NCBI GenBank assembly: GCA_013823855.1
Contig: PNMW01000013.1
Location: 1-35,481 of the forward strand
Length of the DNA: 35,481 nt
Reading direction: 5' to 3'
From: Lysobacteraceae bacterium
Lineage (GTDB): Bacteria; Pseudomonadota; Gammaproteobacteria; Nevskiales; Nevskiaceae
In this document: piece by piece, positions 8,018 to 18,027 of the stretch
How positions within the stretch are numbered: the first letter of the stretch is position 1
How the letters are laid out: the number at the start of each line of letters is the position of its first letter
Position numbers and translations under genes: made by a program
Notes under the pieces: generated by a model
Seen by the model: the letters and a program-made list of their open reading frames with translations, nothing else
What the model was told of the DNA's origin: nothing
Database searches by the model: none

Positions 8018-9712
8018 TCAGTAGCCGGCGGCCTGGCCGTCCTTTCGCGACTCCGAGGCTCCGAAGTAGACGCCGGTGACCGGATCACGTGCGATCGCCT
8101 GATAACCGCCGTAACCGCCGTGGTTCCAGCCGATGCGATGGCCCTTGATCAGCAGCTGCTGCACGGTATCGGCCGGAAAGCCGGATTCGAGGCTGACCTC
8201 GCCGCCGTCGGCCATCCGCTCGCCGGTCGGTTCCGACGACTTCGTGTGATAGATCCGCGGCGCGTCGCCGGCTTCCTGCAGGTTCATGCCGAAGTCGACG
8301 AGATTGACGACGACCTGCGCATGGCCCTGTGGCTGGGTGTCGCCGCCCATCACGCCGAAGCTGACCCAGGGCTTGCCGTCCCGGGTGATGAACGCCGGGA
8401 TGATGGTCTGGAACGGGCGCTTGCCCGGCGCATAGCTGTTCGGCTGGTCTGGCGTCAGCGAGAACAGTTCGCCACGGTCCTGCAGGATGAAGCCGAGCCC
8501 CGGCGGCGCCATGCCGCTGCCCATGCCGCGGTAGTTCGACTGGATCAGCGACACCATCATGCCGCTGGCATCGGCGGTGGTCAGGTAGATGGTGTCGCCT
8601 TCGTAGAGCGCCGGGTTGCCGGCGTCGATGCGCTTTGCGGCGCGCTCTGGATCGAACAGCTTGCGGCGTTCGGCGGCGTAGTCCTTGGCGATCAACCCCC
8701 GGACCGGCACTTTCGCGAACTGCGGATCGGCGTAGAACTTCGCACGGTCCTCGAAGGCGATCTTCTTGGTCTCGATCATCGCGTGCACGTGCTCGGGGCT
8801 GCCGAAGCCGTGCTTCGCGAAATCCAGGCCTTCGAGCAGGTTCAACTGCTGGAGCGCGGCGATGCCCTGCGAGTTCGGCGGCAGTTCCCAGACGTCGTAG
8901 CCGCGATAGTTGACGCCGACCGGCTCGACCCATTCGCCGCCATGCGCGGCCAGATCCTCGTACGACAGATAGCCGCCGTGTTCGCGGAGGTAGCGGTCGA
9001 TGCGGCGGGCGATCGCGCCCTTGTAGAAGGTGTCACGGCCTCCCTTGGCGATCGCATCCAGCGTGCCGGCGAGATTCGGGTTCTTCCAGATCTCGCCCTT
9101 GCGGGGCGCCCGGCCGTCGATCGTGAACTGCTCGGAAAAGCCGGGGTAGACCGACAGCAGCGGCACCGAGCGCTCCCAGTACCAGGCGATCAGTTCGGAG
9201 ACCGGAAAGCCGTCACGGGCGTAGGCGATCGCTGGCGCCAGGTTCTGCTTCATGGTCCGCCGGCCGAAGCGCTGGTGCAGCGCGAACCAGCCGTCGACCG
9301 CGCCTGGCACGCTGACCGGCAGCGGTCCGCGCGGCGGAATGTAGGCCAGTCCACGCTTCTGGAACTCGGCCAAGGTCAGCGACTTCGGCGAGCGGCCACT
9401 GCCGTTGTAGCCGTGCAGCTTCCGCGTGGTCGGGTCCCAGACGATGGCGAACAGATCGCCGCCGATGCCGTTGCCGGTCGGCTCCATCAGGCCGAGCGCG
9501 GCATTGGCCGCGATCGCCGCATCGACCGCCGAACCGCCGGCCTTCAGCACGTCGAGTGCGATCTGGGTCGCCAGCGGCTGGCTGGTGGCCGCCATGCCGT
9601 GACGGGCGATCACTTCCGAACGGGTGGCGAAGGCGTGGCCGGTGACCCGATCGGCAGCCAGGGCCGCCGGGCCGGCGAGCAGCAGCAGACAGGACGACAG
9701 CAGGTGGCGCAT
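8018..9712 (-). CDS. Gamma-glutamyltransferase family protein (exported, YwrD-like nucleophile motif)
   Basis: 564-residue Ntn-hydrolase made as a proenzyme that cleaves itself before a catalytic threonine. The nucleophile is Thr374 in EGDTIYLTTAD, followed by SLIQSNY and a Gly-rich segment; the N-terminal conserved blocks GGSAVDAAIAAN and EPTGNGIGGDLF are present. Residues 1-20 form a signal peptide, so it acts in the periplasm. Classical GGTs have Thr-Thr-His here; this one has Thr-Ile-Tyr, as in YwrD-like or acylase-like members, so glutathione need not be the substrate. ATG at 9712 gives the signal peptide; GTG at 9721 is an alternative. No strong SD. It follows selO on the same strand after 86 bases. 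Confidence 0.9.
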   Translation of the reverse strand: MRHLLSSCLLLLAGPAALAADRVTGHAFATRSEVIARHGMAATSQPLATQIALDVLKAGGSAVDAAIAANAALGLMEPTGNGIGGDLFAIVWDPTTRKLHGYNGSGRSPKSLTLAEFQKRGLAYIPPRGPLPVSVPGAVDGWFALHQRFGRRTMKQNLAPAIAYARDGFPVSELIAWYWERSVPLLSVYPGFSEQFTIDGRAPRKGEIWKNPNLAGTLDAIAKGGRDTFYKGAIARRIDRYLREHGGYLSYEDLAAHGGEWVEPVGVNYRGYDVWELPPNSQGIAALQQLNLLEGLDFAKHGFGSPEHVHAMIETKKIAFEDRAKFYADPQFAKVPVRGLIAKDYAAERRKLFDPERAAKRIDAGNPALYEGDTIYLTTADASGMMVSLIQSNYRGMGSGMAPPGLGFILQDRGELFSLTPDQPNSYAPGKRPFQTIIPAFITRDGKPWVSFGVMGGDTQPQGHAQVVVNLVDFGMNLQEAGDAPRIYHTKSSEPTGERMADGGEVSLESGFPADTVQQLLIKGHRIGWNHGGYGGYQAIARDPVTGVYFGASESRKDGQAAGY

Positions 9713-9798
9713 GGCGAGCACGTCGTAGGCAGGGGCGCCCGACTGTAGCGACGGGGCGCCGGCCTGTCAGTTCGACGCCAACGCCGCTGCCCTGCGGG

Positions 9799-11285
<1,487 letters not shown>

Positions 11286-11286
<1 letters not shown>

Positions 11287-12554
11287 CAGGGCTCTTTGGC
11301 GCCCGGGTCGGCGCCGACGATCAGTCGGGCGGCCCGGGTATAGCTCAGGTAATTGAAGAACCATTGTGTCGCGACCAGCATCCGGTTGCGCGCGCCGATC
11401 AGGAAGTAGACGTGGGCCACGCCCCACAGCCACCAGGCCAGCAGGCCCTTGATGCGGATGAAGCCGAAGTCGATCACCGCCGAATGGCGGCCGATGGTCG
11501 CCAGATTGCCGAAGTCGCGGTAGCGGAACGGTCCGGGCGATTTCTTGCCGGCGAGCGCGGCGCGGATGATCCTCGCGACATGCTGGCCCTGCTGCTTGGC
11601 CGCCGGGGCCACGCCAGGCACCTGCTTGCCGTCCTGGACGATCGCTGCGGTGTCGCCGATCACGAAGACCTGCGGCTGGCCGGGCACGCTCAGGTCCGGC
11701 TGCACCTGGACCCGGCCGGCGCGATCGGCCGGGGCGCCGAGCCAGCGCGCCGCCGGCGAAGCGGCGACCCCGGCCGCCCAGAGCACGGTGGCCGCCGACA
11801 GCACGGTGCCGTCGCCGAAGCGCAGGCCGTCGCCATCGCAGCCGGTGACCCGGGTGTTGAGCATCACCTCGACGCCCTTCTTCTGCAGCTCGGACAGCGC
11901 GAACGCCGACAGTTCGGGCGGGAACGACAGCAGCACCCGATCCGCCCCTTCGACCAGCACCACGCGGACCTGGCGCGGGTCGATCGCGCGGAAATCGCGA
12001 ATCAGCACTTTTTTTGACAGTTCGGCGATCGCCCCGGCCAGTTCCACGCCGGTCGGGCCGGCGCCGACGATCGCGAAGCTCATCAGCTTGCGCCGCTCGG
12101 CCGGGTCGCGGCTGTTCTCGGCATGTTCCAGCGCCAGCAGCAGCCGGCGACGTATCAGTGTGGCGTCATCGACACGCTTCAGTCCCGGCGCGTGCCGTTC
12201 CCAGTGATCGTTGCCGAAGTAGGTATGGGTGGCGCCGGTCGCCAGGATCAGCCAGTCGTAGGGCAGCGTGCGGCCGTCGGCGAGCGCGACCTCGCGGCTT
12301 CCGGTGTCGATCGCGGTGACTTCGCCGAGCAGCACGCGGGTGTTCCTCTGCCGGCTCAGGATGCCGCGCACCGGCCAGGCGACATCCGAGGGATTCAGGC
12401 CGGCGGTCGCGACCTGATACAGAAGCGGTTGAAAAAGGTGGAAATTCCGGCGGTCGACGACGGTGATGTCGGCGGCCAGGCCGTCGAGCGCGCGGGCGGC
12501 AGTGAGGCCGCCGAAACCGGCGCCGACGATGACGATGCGGGGTAGCGAGGACAT
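11286..12554 (-). CDS. ndh: Type II NADH dehydrogenase (NAD(P)/FAD-dependent oxidoreductase)
   Basis: 422-residue non-proton-pumping NADH:quinone oxidoreductase family member. The FAD-binding GAGFGG is at residues 11-16, the second nucleotide-binding motif reads IVGAGPTGVELAG, and FVIGDTAAI near the C-terminal third is the second FAD contact. FQPLLYQVATAGL is a family hallmark. The hydrophobic C-terminus (LLAWWLWGVAHVYFLIGARN) suits membrane attachment. Start at 12554 places the Rossmann motif at the N-terminus as expected; a start at 12776 would add over 70 unconserved residues. First gene of the minus-strand unit, coupled to selO. Confidence 0.9.
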
Positions 12555-12654
12555 TTTCTGTCTCTGGGGGAGAAGGGTGGAGGTGCGGGGTATCGCGGCG
12601 GTTCCGGGCATCGCGCACAATCGCGCTCCGATCGACAGAACCACCGCCACCGCC

Positions 12655-12951
12655 ATGGACCAGCAACTTCGGGACCGTCTCGACGCCGCCGTGCTGCAGC
12701 GCCTGCTGAACCACCTCGACAGCCGCAAGGACGTGCAGAACATCGAGCTGATGAACCTCGCCGGCTTCTGCCGCAACTGCCTGTCGAAGTGGTACGCCGC
12801 CGCCGCGAAGGACCTGGGTGCCGAAGTCAGTGACGATGCCGCGCGCGAGCGGGTCTACGGCATGCCCTATGCAGAGTGGAAGCGGCTGTACCAGACCGAT
12901 GCGACGCCGGCGCAGCAGGCCGCGTTCGAGCAGGCAAAGCCGAAGGACTGA
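12655..12951 (+). CDS. DUF1244 family protein
   Basis: 98-residue small helical protein of the DUF1244 (SMc04008-like) family, typically about 100 residues and of unknown function. The conserved core NLAGFCRNCLSKWY (about residues 36-49) with two cysteines three apart, and GMPYAEWKRLYQ (about 75-86), identify it. It is divergent from the NADH dehydrogenase gene with a 100-base shared upstream region; a CACAAT there could be a -10. No SD is obvious. Confidence 0.88.
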   Translation: MDQQLRDRLDAAVLQRLLNHLDSRKDVQNIELMNLAGFCRNCLSKWYAAAAKDLGAEVSDDAARERVYGMPYAEWKRLYQTDATPAQQAAFEQAKPKD

Positions 12952-13003
12952 CCGACCGTCCGACGGGCACGGTAGGCTAGCGGCGGGGATCCGGGGGCGG
13001 CAC

Positions 13004-13786
13004 ATGAAGGCAAGACGGTGGCTGGGTGCTGTGCTGCTGGCCTTGGCCGGCACGACGCAGGCCGACGATGCGACGCAGAAGCTGCTCGACTGCATGCGGG
13101 CCAACGTCCCGCCGTCGCTGCAGATCAAGGAAGTGGAGCTGACCTCGACCGACCGAGGCGGCGCCGAACGCCTGCTGAAAGGCAAGGTCTACGCGTCGCG
13201 CGCCGACGGCCTGATCCGCGTGCTGCTGCGCATTTCCCGGCCGCGCGATCTCGATGGCGCCGCCTACCTGATGCGCGAGGGCGGCGCCGAGCGCAAGGAC
13301 GAGATCTTTCTCTACCTGCCGGCGATCCAGCGGGTCCGCAAGATCAGCGGCGCGTCCAGCGACGGTTCGCTGCTCGGCACCGACTTCAGTTACAACGACA
13401 TGAAGCAGCTGCAGGCGGCATTCGGCGATGCCCGGCCGTCGCTGGAAAAGCCGACGACGATCGGCGACCGGCCGGTCGAGGTGCTGAGCCTGCAACCGGC
13501 GCCGGGGAACGTTGCGCGCTACAGCCGGGTGCTGGCCTATGTCGACCGCCAGTCGTGCACCGCGCTGAAGGCCGAGTTCTTCGAAGGCAAGACGCTGCGC
13601 AAGGAACTCAGTGCCCCGGCCGAAGGCCTGAAGCGTGCCGATGGCTACTGGTACCTGTCGGAACTGCTGATGCGCGACGTCAAGGAGAACACGCGTACCC
13701 GGCTCAAGGTCACCGGCGTGGTCGGCAGCAGCGATGAACTGCCGGCGCGGCTGTTCGACCCGACGTCGTTCTACCGCGGCAACTGA
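13004..13786 (+). CDS. LolA-like outer-membrane lipoprotein-sorting family protein
   Basis: 260 residues with a signal peptide (cleavage likely after residue 20, TQA|DD). The mature part is an incomplete-beta-barrel LolA-like domain (outer-membrane lipoprotein-sorting protein family), with LLRISRPRDLDGAAYL, FLYLPAIQRVRKI, LLGTDFSYNDM and a C-terminal LFDPTSFYR. Such proteins often sit beside RND/MMPL exporters and are thought to carry a lipid or lipoprotein across the periplasm. Its TGA shares one base with the ATG of the exporter gene (TGATG), so the two are almost certainly partners. An SD-like GGGGGCGG lies before the ATG. Confidence 0.87.
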   Translation: MKARRWLGAVLLALAGTTQADDATQKLLDCMRANVPPSLQIKEVELTSTDRGGAERLLKGKVYASRADGLIRVLLRISRPRDLDGAAYLMREGGAERKDEIFLYLPAIQRVRKISGASSDGSLLGTDFSYNDMKQLQAAFGDARPSLEKPTTIGDRPVEVLSLQPAPGNVARYSRVLAYVDRQSCTALKAEFFEGKTLRKELSAPAEGLKRADGYWYLSELLMRDVKENTRTRLKVTGVVGSSDELPARLFDPTSFYRGN

Positions 13787-16521
13787 TGGATACCGTGGCC
13801 TGGCTGGGCGGCGTCGCGCGGCGGCCGCGCGCGGTGCTGGCCGCGGTCGCGGTGCTGACCGTCATCGCCCTGCTGCTGTGCGTGAACCCGCTGACCCGTC
13901 AGGTACGGTTCCAGATCGACCCGTCGGCCGAGGCATTGCTGCCGGCGCACGATCCGGGCCGCGCGGTGCTCGATCAGGTGCGCCGGACCTTCGGCATCGA
14001 TGATCCGCTGATCATCGCGGTGCGCTTCGAGCCGAGCGTCTACAGCGCCGACAATCTGGCCCGCATCGCCAGGCTCGCCGACGGCTTCAGGCAGCTGCCG
14101 GGGGTCACCGAGGTCCACTCGCTGGCCAGCGCGCCGAACGTCAATGCACGCGACGACGAGATCGACGTCACCACCTTCACCGGGCAGGCGGCCGAAGACC
14201 CGGCGGCGGTCGAGCATTTCGCCGCCGACATCCAGGCCAATCCGCTGTACCGCAGCACGCTGGTATCGAACGACGGGACCACCGCCGCCTTCGCGCTGAC
14301 CCTGGGCGCGCTGTCGCCGAAGGACTACCTGCGGCTGGACTTCGACACCCGGGCGCGGGCGATCGTCGCCGATGTCGGCGGCGCCGAGGCGGTGCATCTG
14401 ACCGGCACGCTGCCGGTGCGGGCGGCGACCAGCGAGGCGCTCGATCGCACCTTGAAACGCACCGTGCCGGCGGTATTCGCGGTCATCGCCATGCTGCTGC
14501 TGGCGACCTTCCGCAGTTTCGTCGCGGCGGCCTCGGCGCTGCTGGCGGTGGCGATCGCCCTGGTCTGGACCGTGGCCAGCGCGGTGCTGCTCGACATCCA
14601 GTTCAACCTGGTCAGCGCCATCGTGCCGCCGCTGGTGATCACCATCGGCCTGTCGTACACGGTCCACCTGCTGGCGGCGCATTTCCTGTCGCGCAGCGTG
14701 CTGCCCCATGCCCGCGACAGCCAGCGCGCCGACTGGGTGATGCGGCGCATCTCCACCGGCCTGACCCTGTCGGCGACCACCACGGTGATCGGCTTCCTGA
14801 GCCTGCTGCTGAACCCGCTGCCGGCGGTGCGCGGTTTCGCGCTGCTGGCCAGCCTCGGCACCCTGTATGTCGGCGCGCTGACCCACCTGTTCCTGCCGGC
14901 GCTGCTCAACGCGCTGCGCTGCACCCGGGAAACGCCGCCGATCGCCACCCGCCTGTTCGGCCGCTTCGCCGCCGCGCTGGCGGTCTTCGACCTGCGCTAC
15001 CGGCGCTGGATCATCATCGCGGCGGCGGCGCTGATCGTCGTCGGCTTCACGGCCGCCACCCGGATCCGCGGCGGTGCCGACTTCATCGCCAGCTTCGGCG
15101 AGCAGGTCACCGTCCGGCGCGATTTCGAAGCCGTGACGGCGGCGTTCAACGGTGCCAATTTCGTCACCGTGCTGATCGATGCCCGGGCCCCCGATGCGCT
15201 GACCCAGCCACGCCTGATCGATGCCATCGACGCCTTCCAGGACTGGCTGCGGGCGCAGCCGGAAGTCGGCTCGGCGGTGTCCTATGTCGATCAGCTGAAG
15301 CTGACCAACCTGGCACTGAACAACAACGAGCCGTTGCATTTCGGCGTGCCCAACGACGACGCGGCGGTCAAGCAGATCCTGCTGTTCGCCAGCGGCGAGG
15401 CGCTGAACCGGCTGATCGATCCGCAGTTCCGCAGCGCACTGATCTCGGTACGCATCAATGTCGACGGCTCGCGGGCGATCAGCGATTTCCTGCATCGCGC
15501 CGAGGCGCGCGCCGCCGAGCTGCCATCGCCGCTGGAGGCCCGCTTCACCGGCAGTTCGGTGCTGGCCACGCGCGCGGTGGAGGCGCTGGCCAGCGGTCAT
15601 CTGGCGTCGATCGCGATCGCCGTGGTGGCGATCGCCTGCCTGCTGTCGCTGATGTTCACGTCGGTGAAGGCCGGGCTGGTCGCGACGGTGCCGAACCTGG
15701 TGCCGATCGCGGTCTACTTCGGCACCCTCGGCGTGCTCGACATTCCGCTCAATCCGACCACCAGCCTGATCGCCTGCATCGTGCTCGGCATCGCCGTCAA
15801 CGACACCGTGCACTTCCTGGCCCGCTTCAATGCCGATGCCCGCGAGCAGGGCAAGGAAGCCGGCGCGGTGCGCTCGGCGCTGACCTCGGTGCTGCGGCCG
15901 ATCACCCTGGCCACGGTCTGCCTGTGCCTCGGCTTCCTGGTGTTCACCGCCTCGGAGCTGAACAACCAGGTGCAGTTCGGCCTGCTCGGCGCCTGGACGC
16001 TGTTCGTCGCCTGGATCGCCGACATGACCCTGACGCCGGCGCTCGGCTCGCGGCTGCGCATCGTCACGCTCTGGGACCTGCTGCGGCTTGATCTCGGCCG
16101 CAGCCCGCAGCACACCATTCCGCTGCTGTCCGGCCTGAGCATGCGCCAGGCGCGGCTGTTCGCGCTGATGTCGCGGCTGGAGAAGCACCCGGCCGGCACC
16201 CGGATCATCCAGGAGGGCGACCTGTCGCGCGACATCTATGTCGTGATCGACGGCCAGGTCGAGGCCACCGTCGAACGCCACGACGAGCGGCTGGTGCTGT
16301 CGACGATGACCCGCGGCGCGGTGATGGGCGAGGCCGGCTACTTCGGCCAGCGGCGCACCGCGAGCGTCGACACCACCAGCCCGGTGCGCCTGCTGCGTTT
16401 CAACTCGCAGGATCTGGAGCGGCTGCGCGAGCGCTATCCCTCTATTGCCGCCACCGTGTTCCGCAACTTGAATCGCATCCAGGCCGAGCGCATCGCCCGT
16501 ATGACAGCGCTCATCAAGTGA
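13786..16521 (+). CDS. RND/MMPL-family exporter with C-terminal cyclic-nucleotide-binding domain
   Basis: 911-residue inner-membrane transporter of the MMPL/hopanoid-exporter (HpnN-like) branch. TM1 at about 15-35, periplasmic loop with DDPLIIAVRF, TM helices about 225-375, a central TM near 408, second periplasmic loop and a final TM bundle about 605-760. From about 785 to 900 there is an added cytoplasmic cNMP-binding domain: GTRIIQEGDLSRDIYVVIDG, then a phosphate-binding cassette GEAGYFGQRRTASV containing the Glu and Arg needed for cyclic nucleotide binding. Transport may therefore be gated by cAMP or cGMP. The LolA-like protein upstream is coupled; the pseudo-MBL gene follows after 31 bases. 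The cargo is unknown; lipid or lipoprotein is likely. Confidence 0.9.
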   Translation: MDTVAWLGGVARRPRAVLAAVAVLTVIALLLCVNPLTRQVRFQIDPSAEALLPAHDPGRAVLDQVRRTFGIDDPLIIAVRFEPSVYSADNLARIARLADGFRQLPGVTEVHSLASAPNVNARDDEIDVTTFTGQAAEDPAAVEHFAADIQANPLYRSTLVSNDGTTAAFALTLGALSPKDYLRLDFDTRARAIVADVGGAEAVHLTGTLPVRAATSEALDRTLKRTVPAVFAVIAMLLLATFRSFVAAASALLAVAIALVWTVASAVLLDIQFNLVSAIVPPLVITIGLSYTVHLLAAHFLSRSVLPHARDSQRADWVMRRISTGLTLSATTTVIGFLSLLLNPLPAVRGFALLASLGTLYVGALTHLFLPALLNALRCTRETPPIATRLFGRFAAALAVFDLRYRRWIIIAAAALIVVGFTAATRIRGGADFIASFGEQVTVRRDFEAVTAAFNGANFVTVLIDARAPDALTQPRLIDAIDAFQDWLRAQPEVGSAVSYVDQLKLTNLALNNNEPLHFGVPNDDAAVKQILLFASGEALNRLIDPQFRSALISVRINVDGSRAISDFLHRAEARAAELPSPLEARFTGSSVLATRAVEALASGHLASIAIAVVAIACLLSLMFTSVKAGLVATVPNLVPIAVYFGTLGVLDIPLNPTTSLIACIVLGIAVNDTVHFLARFNADAREQGKEAGAVRSALTSVLRPITLATVCLCLGFLVFTASELNNQVQFGLLGAWTLFVAWIADMTLTPALGSRLRIVTLWDLLRLDLGRSPQHTIPLLSGLSMRQARLFALMSRLEKHPAGTRIIQEGDLSRDIYVVIDGQVEATVERHDERLVLSTMTRGAVMGEAGYFGQRRTASVDTTSPVRLLRFNSQDLERLRERYPSIAATVFRNLNRIQAERIARMTALIK

Positions 16522-16552
16522 GCCTGTCGCGGTTGGGTCCGGAGGCGTGTCG

Positions 16553-17407
16553 ATGTCGATTCGAAGTCTTGTCGGCGGTCTGCTGCTGGGGCTGCTGCCG
16601 ACGGCGCAGGCGCTGCCGGACGGGGTGTCGGTGATCACCGGCGCCGGCGGCAATGTCACCGCGTCGCAGGGGGCCGATGGCGTGCTGCTGATCGGCAGTT
16701 TCGACGGCCTGCTCGATGCCGACACCCTCGCCGCGCTCGGCACCACCTTGCCGCGTCTGGTCATCGACACCGACCCGGACGATGCCGCGCTGTCGGCGAG
16801 CGGCGACGGCGCCGTCGTGCTGCGCCGGGAAGGCGGCGTGGTGCGGACTTCGGTCGCCGCGCTGCTGCAGCGCGAGGCGCGCAAGCCGTTCAAGACCGAG
16901 ACCGCCGCCGGACGGCCGATCGTGGCGTTCGCCAGCGGCGACAGCTTCCCGTTCAATGGCGACGAGATCGGCATCTTCCGGGTGCCGAGCGGCATCGTGT
17001 CCGGCGCCTGCGCGGTGCTGCTGCCGGCGGCGGACACCGTGCATCTGGGCAGCCTGCTGACGCCGGGCCAGTATCCGGACATCGACGTCGGGCAGGGCGG
17101 GTCGATCGCCGGCCTGATCGCGGCGATCGGCCGGCTGATCAACCTCGGTGGAGCCGAGACCCGCTACCTTCCACGCGCCGGCGATGCCGTCGATCGCGAA
17201 GCCCTGATTGCCTACCGCGACATGCTGTCGAGCATCCTCAACGCGGTGCGCCAGGCGATGCTGCGCGGCGATTCGCTGGCGCGCATCCAGCACGATGCGC
17301 CGCCGACCGCCGCCTATGACGCGGCCTGGGGGCAGGGCGCGATCAGCGGCGCGCAGTTCCTCGCCATCGTCCACGAAAGCCTGCAGAACCCGCCGGAAGA
17401 CGACTGA
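16553..17407 (+). CDS. Metallo-beta-lactamase-fold protein lacking all metal ligands
   Basis: 284-residue exported protein (signal peptide 1-20). The layout of a metallo-hydrolase is kept: [16 protein letters not shown] near the N-terminus, a LVIDTD strand, [16 protein letters not shown] (174-189) and an [10 protein letters not shown] helix (216-225). Every ligand position is changed. The expected T-H-x-H-x-D-H reads T-D-P-D-D-A-A (73-79), the later His is lost in RVPSG, the bridging Asp is Ser (HLGS, 164-167) and PGHG is PRAG (207-210). It is therefore probably a binding protein or pseudoenzyme. ATG 16553 is used because GGAGG lies 7 bases upstream; GTG at 16547 is too close. It sits 31 bases after the exporter gene. 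Confidence 0.78.
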   Translation: MSIRSLVGGLLLGLLPTAQALPDGVSVITGAGGNVTASQGADGVLLIGSFDGLLDADTLAALGTTLPRLVIDTDPDDAALSASGDGAVVLRREGGVVRTSVAALLQREARKPFKTETAAGRPIVAFASGDSFPFNGDEIGIFRVPSGIVSGACAVLLPAADTVHLGSLLTPGQYPDIDVGQGGSIAGLIAAIGRLINLGGAETRYLPRAGDAVDREALIAYRDMLSSILNAVRQAMLRGDSLARIQHDAPPTAAYDAAWGQGAISGAQFLAIVHESLQNPPEDD

Positions 17408-17414
17408 TTCGCCT

Positions 17415-17918
17415 GTGAGCCGTTATCGCGAACCGCCGCCGAAGAGCGCCTCCTACATCACCCGGGAAGGGGCCGAGCGGCTGCGCGCCGAGTACGACCA
17501 GCTGTGGCGGGTACGCCGGCCCGAGGTGGTGCGGGCGCTGTCGGCAGCGGCGGCCGAAGGCGATCGCTCCGAGAACGCCGAGTACATCTACCGCAAGAAG
17601 GAGCTGCGCGAGATCGACCGGCGGGTCCATTACCTGCAGCTGCGGCTGCCGGAACTGAAGGTGGTCGACGCCACGCCGAGCGATCCGAGCCGGGTCTACT
17701 TCGGCGCCTGGATCGAGGTCGCCGATTCCCAGGGCGACGAGAAGCACTACCGGATCGTCGGACCGGACGAGATCGATCCGGCGCGCGGTTACATCTCCAT
17801 CGATTCGCCGCTCGCCAAGGCGCTGCTGAAGCGCGGCGAGGGCGACGTGGTCAAGGTCATGCTGCCGGGCGGAGAGGCCGAACTGGAACTGCTGTCGGTC
17901 CGCTACGGCGCCCGCTGA
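17415..17918 (+). CDS. greB: Transcription elongation factor GreB
   Basis: 167 residues. GreB enters the RNA polymerase secondary channel and stimulates cleavage of backtracked RNA. The N-terminal coiled coil carries the acidic tip residues D50 and E53 in [10 protein letters not shown], and the C-terminal FKBP-like domain runs from about 85 to 160 ([21 protein letters not shown]). Initiation is at GTG 17415; the frame is open further upstream, but that part overlaps the preceding gene, and [10 protein letters not shown] is the usual GreB N-terminus. Starts 7 bases after the pseudo-MBL stop. Confidence 0.93.
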   Translation: MSRYREPPPKSASYITREGAERLRAEYDQLWRVRRPEVVRALSAAAAEGDRSENAEYIYRKKELREIDRRVHYLQLRLPELKVVDATPSDPSRVYFGAWIEVADSQGDEKHYRIVGPDEIDPARGYISIDSPLAKALLKRGEGDVVKVMLPGGEAELELLSVRYGAR

Positions 17919-17928
17919 CGACGGCACC

Positions 17929-17945
17929 CCCGCAGCGCATGCGGG
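17929..17945 (+). terminator. Short hairpin after greB
   Basis: CCCGCA (17929-17934), loop GCGCA, TGCGGG (17940-17945), followed by CTTCC. Six GC-rich pairs but no real T-run, so termination is uncertain. Confidence 0.3.
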
Positions 17946-18014
17946 CTTCCGGACGCAGTGCTTGTGCAGTCGCGATCCCCGGCGATCGGGCCGAGATGCG
18001 GAGAGCAGTCCGAC

Positions 18015-18020
18015 TACAAT
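18015..18020 (+). promoter_or_regulatory. -10 element of ruvB, overlapping an alternative start
   Basis: TACAAT matches the -10 consensus at 5 of 6 positions and lies 7 bases before the ATG at 18028, so the transcript could begin at that ATG. The ATG at 18019 overlaps the element and would not be in such a transcript. No convincing -35 is visible. Confidence 0.45.
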
Positions 18021-18027
18021 GCCGGCC

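Noticed and set aside
9734..9766. Imperfect GGCGCCCG/CGGGGCGCC repeat between the GGT-family gene and selO
   Set aside because: One-base bulge, self-complementary GC-rich halves and no T-run; not supportable as a terminator.
13771..17142. 1123-codon open frame on the minus strand
   Set aside because: Shadow of the exporter and pseudo-MBL genes; its translation is Arg/Gln/His/Gly-rich with no family features, while the plus strand has recognisable domains.
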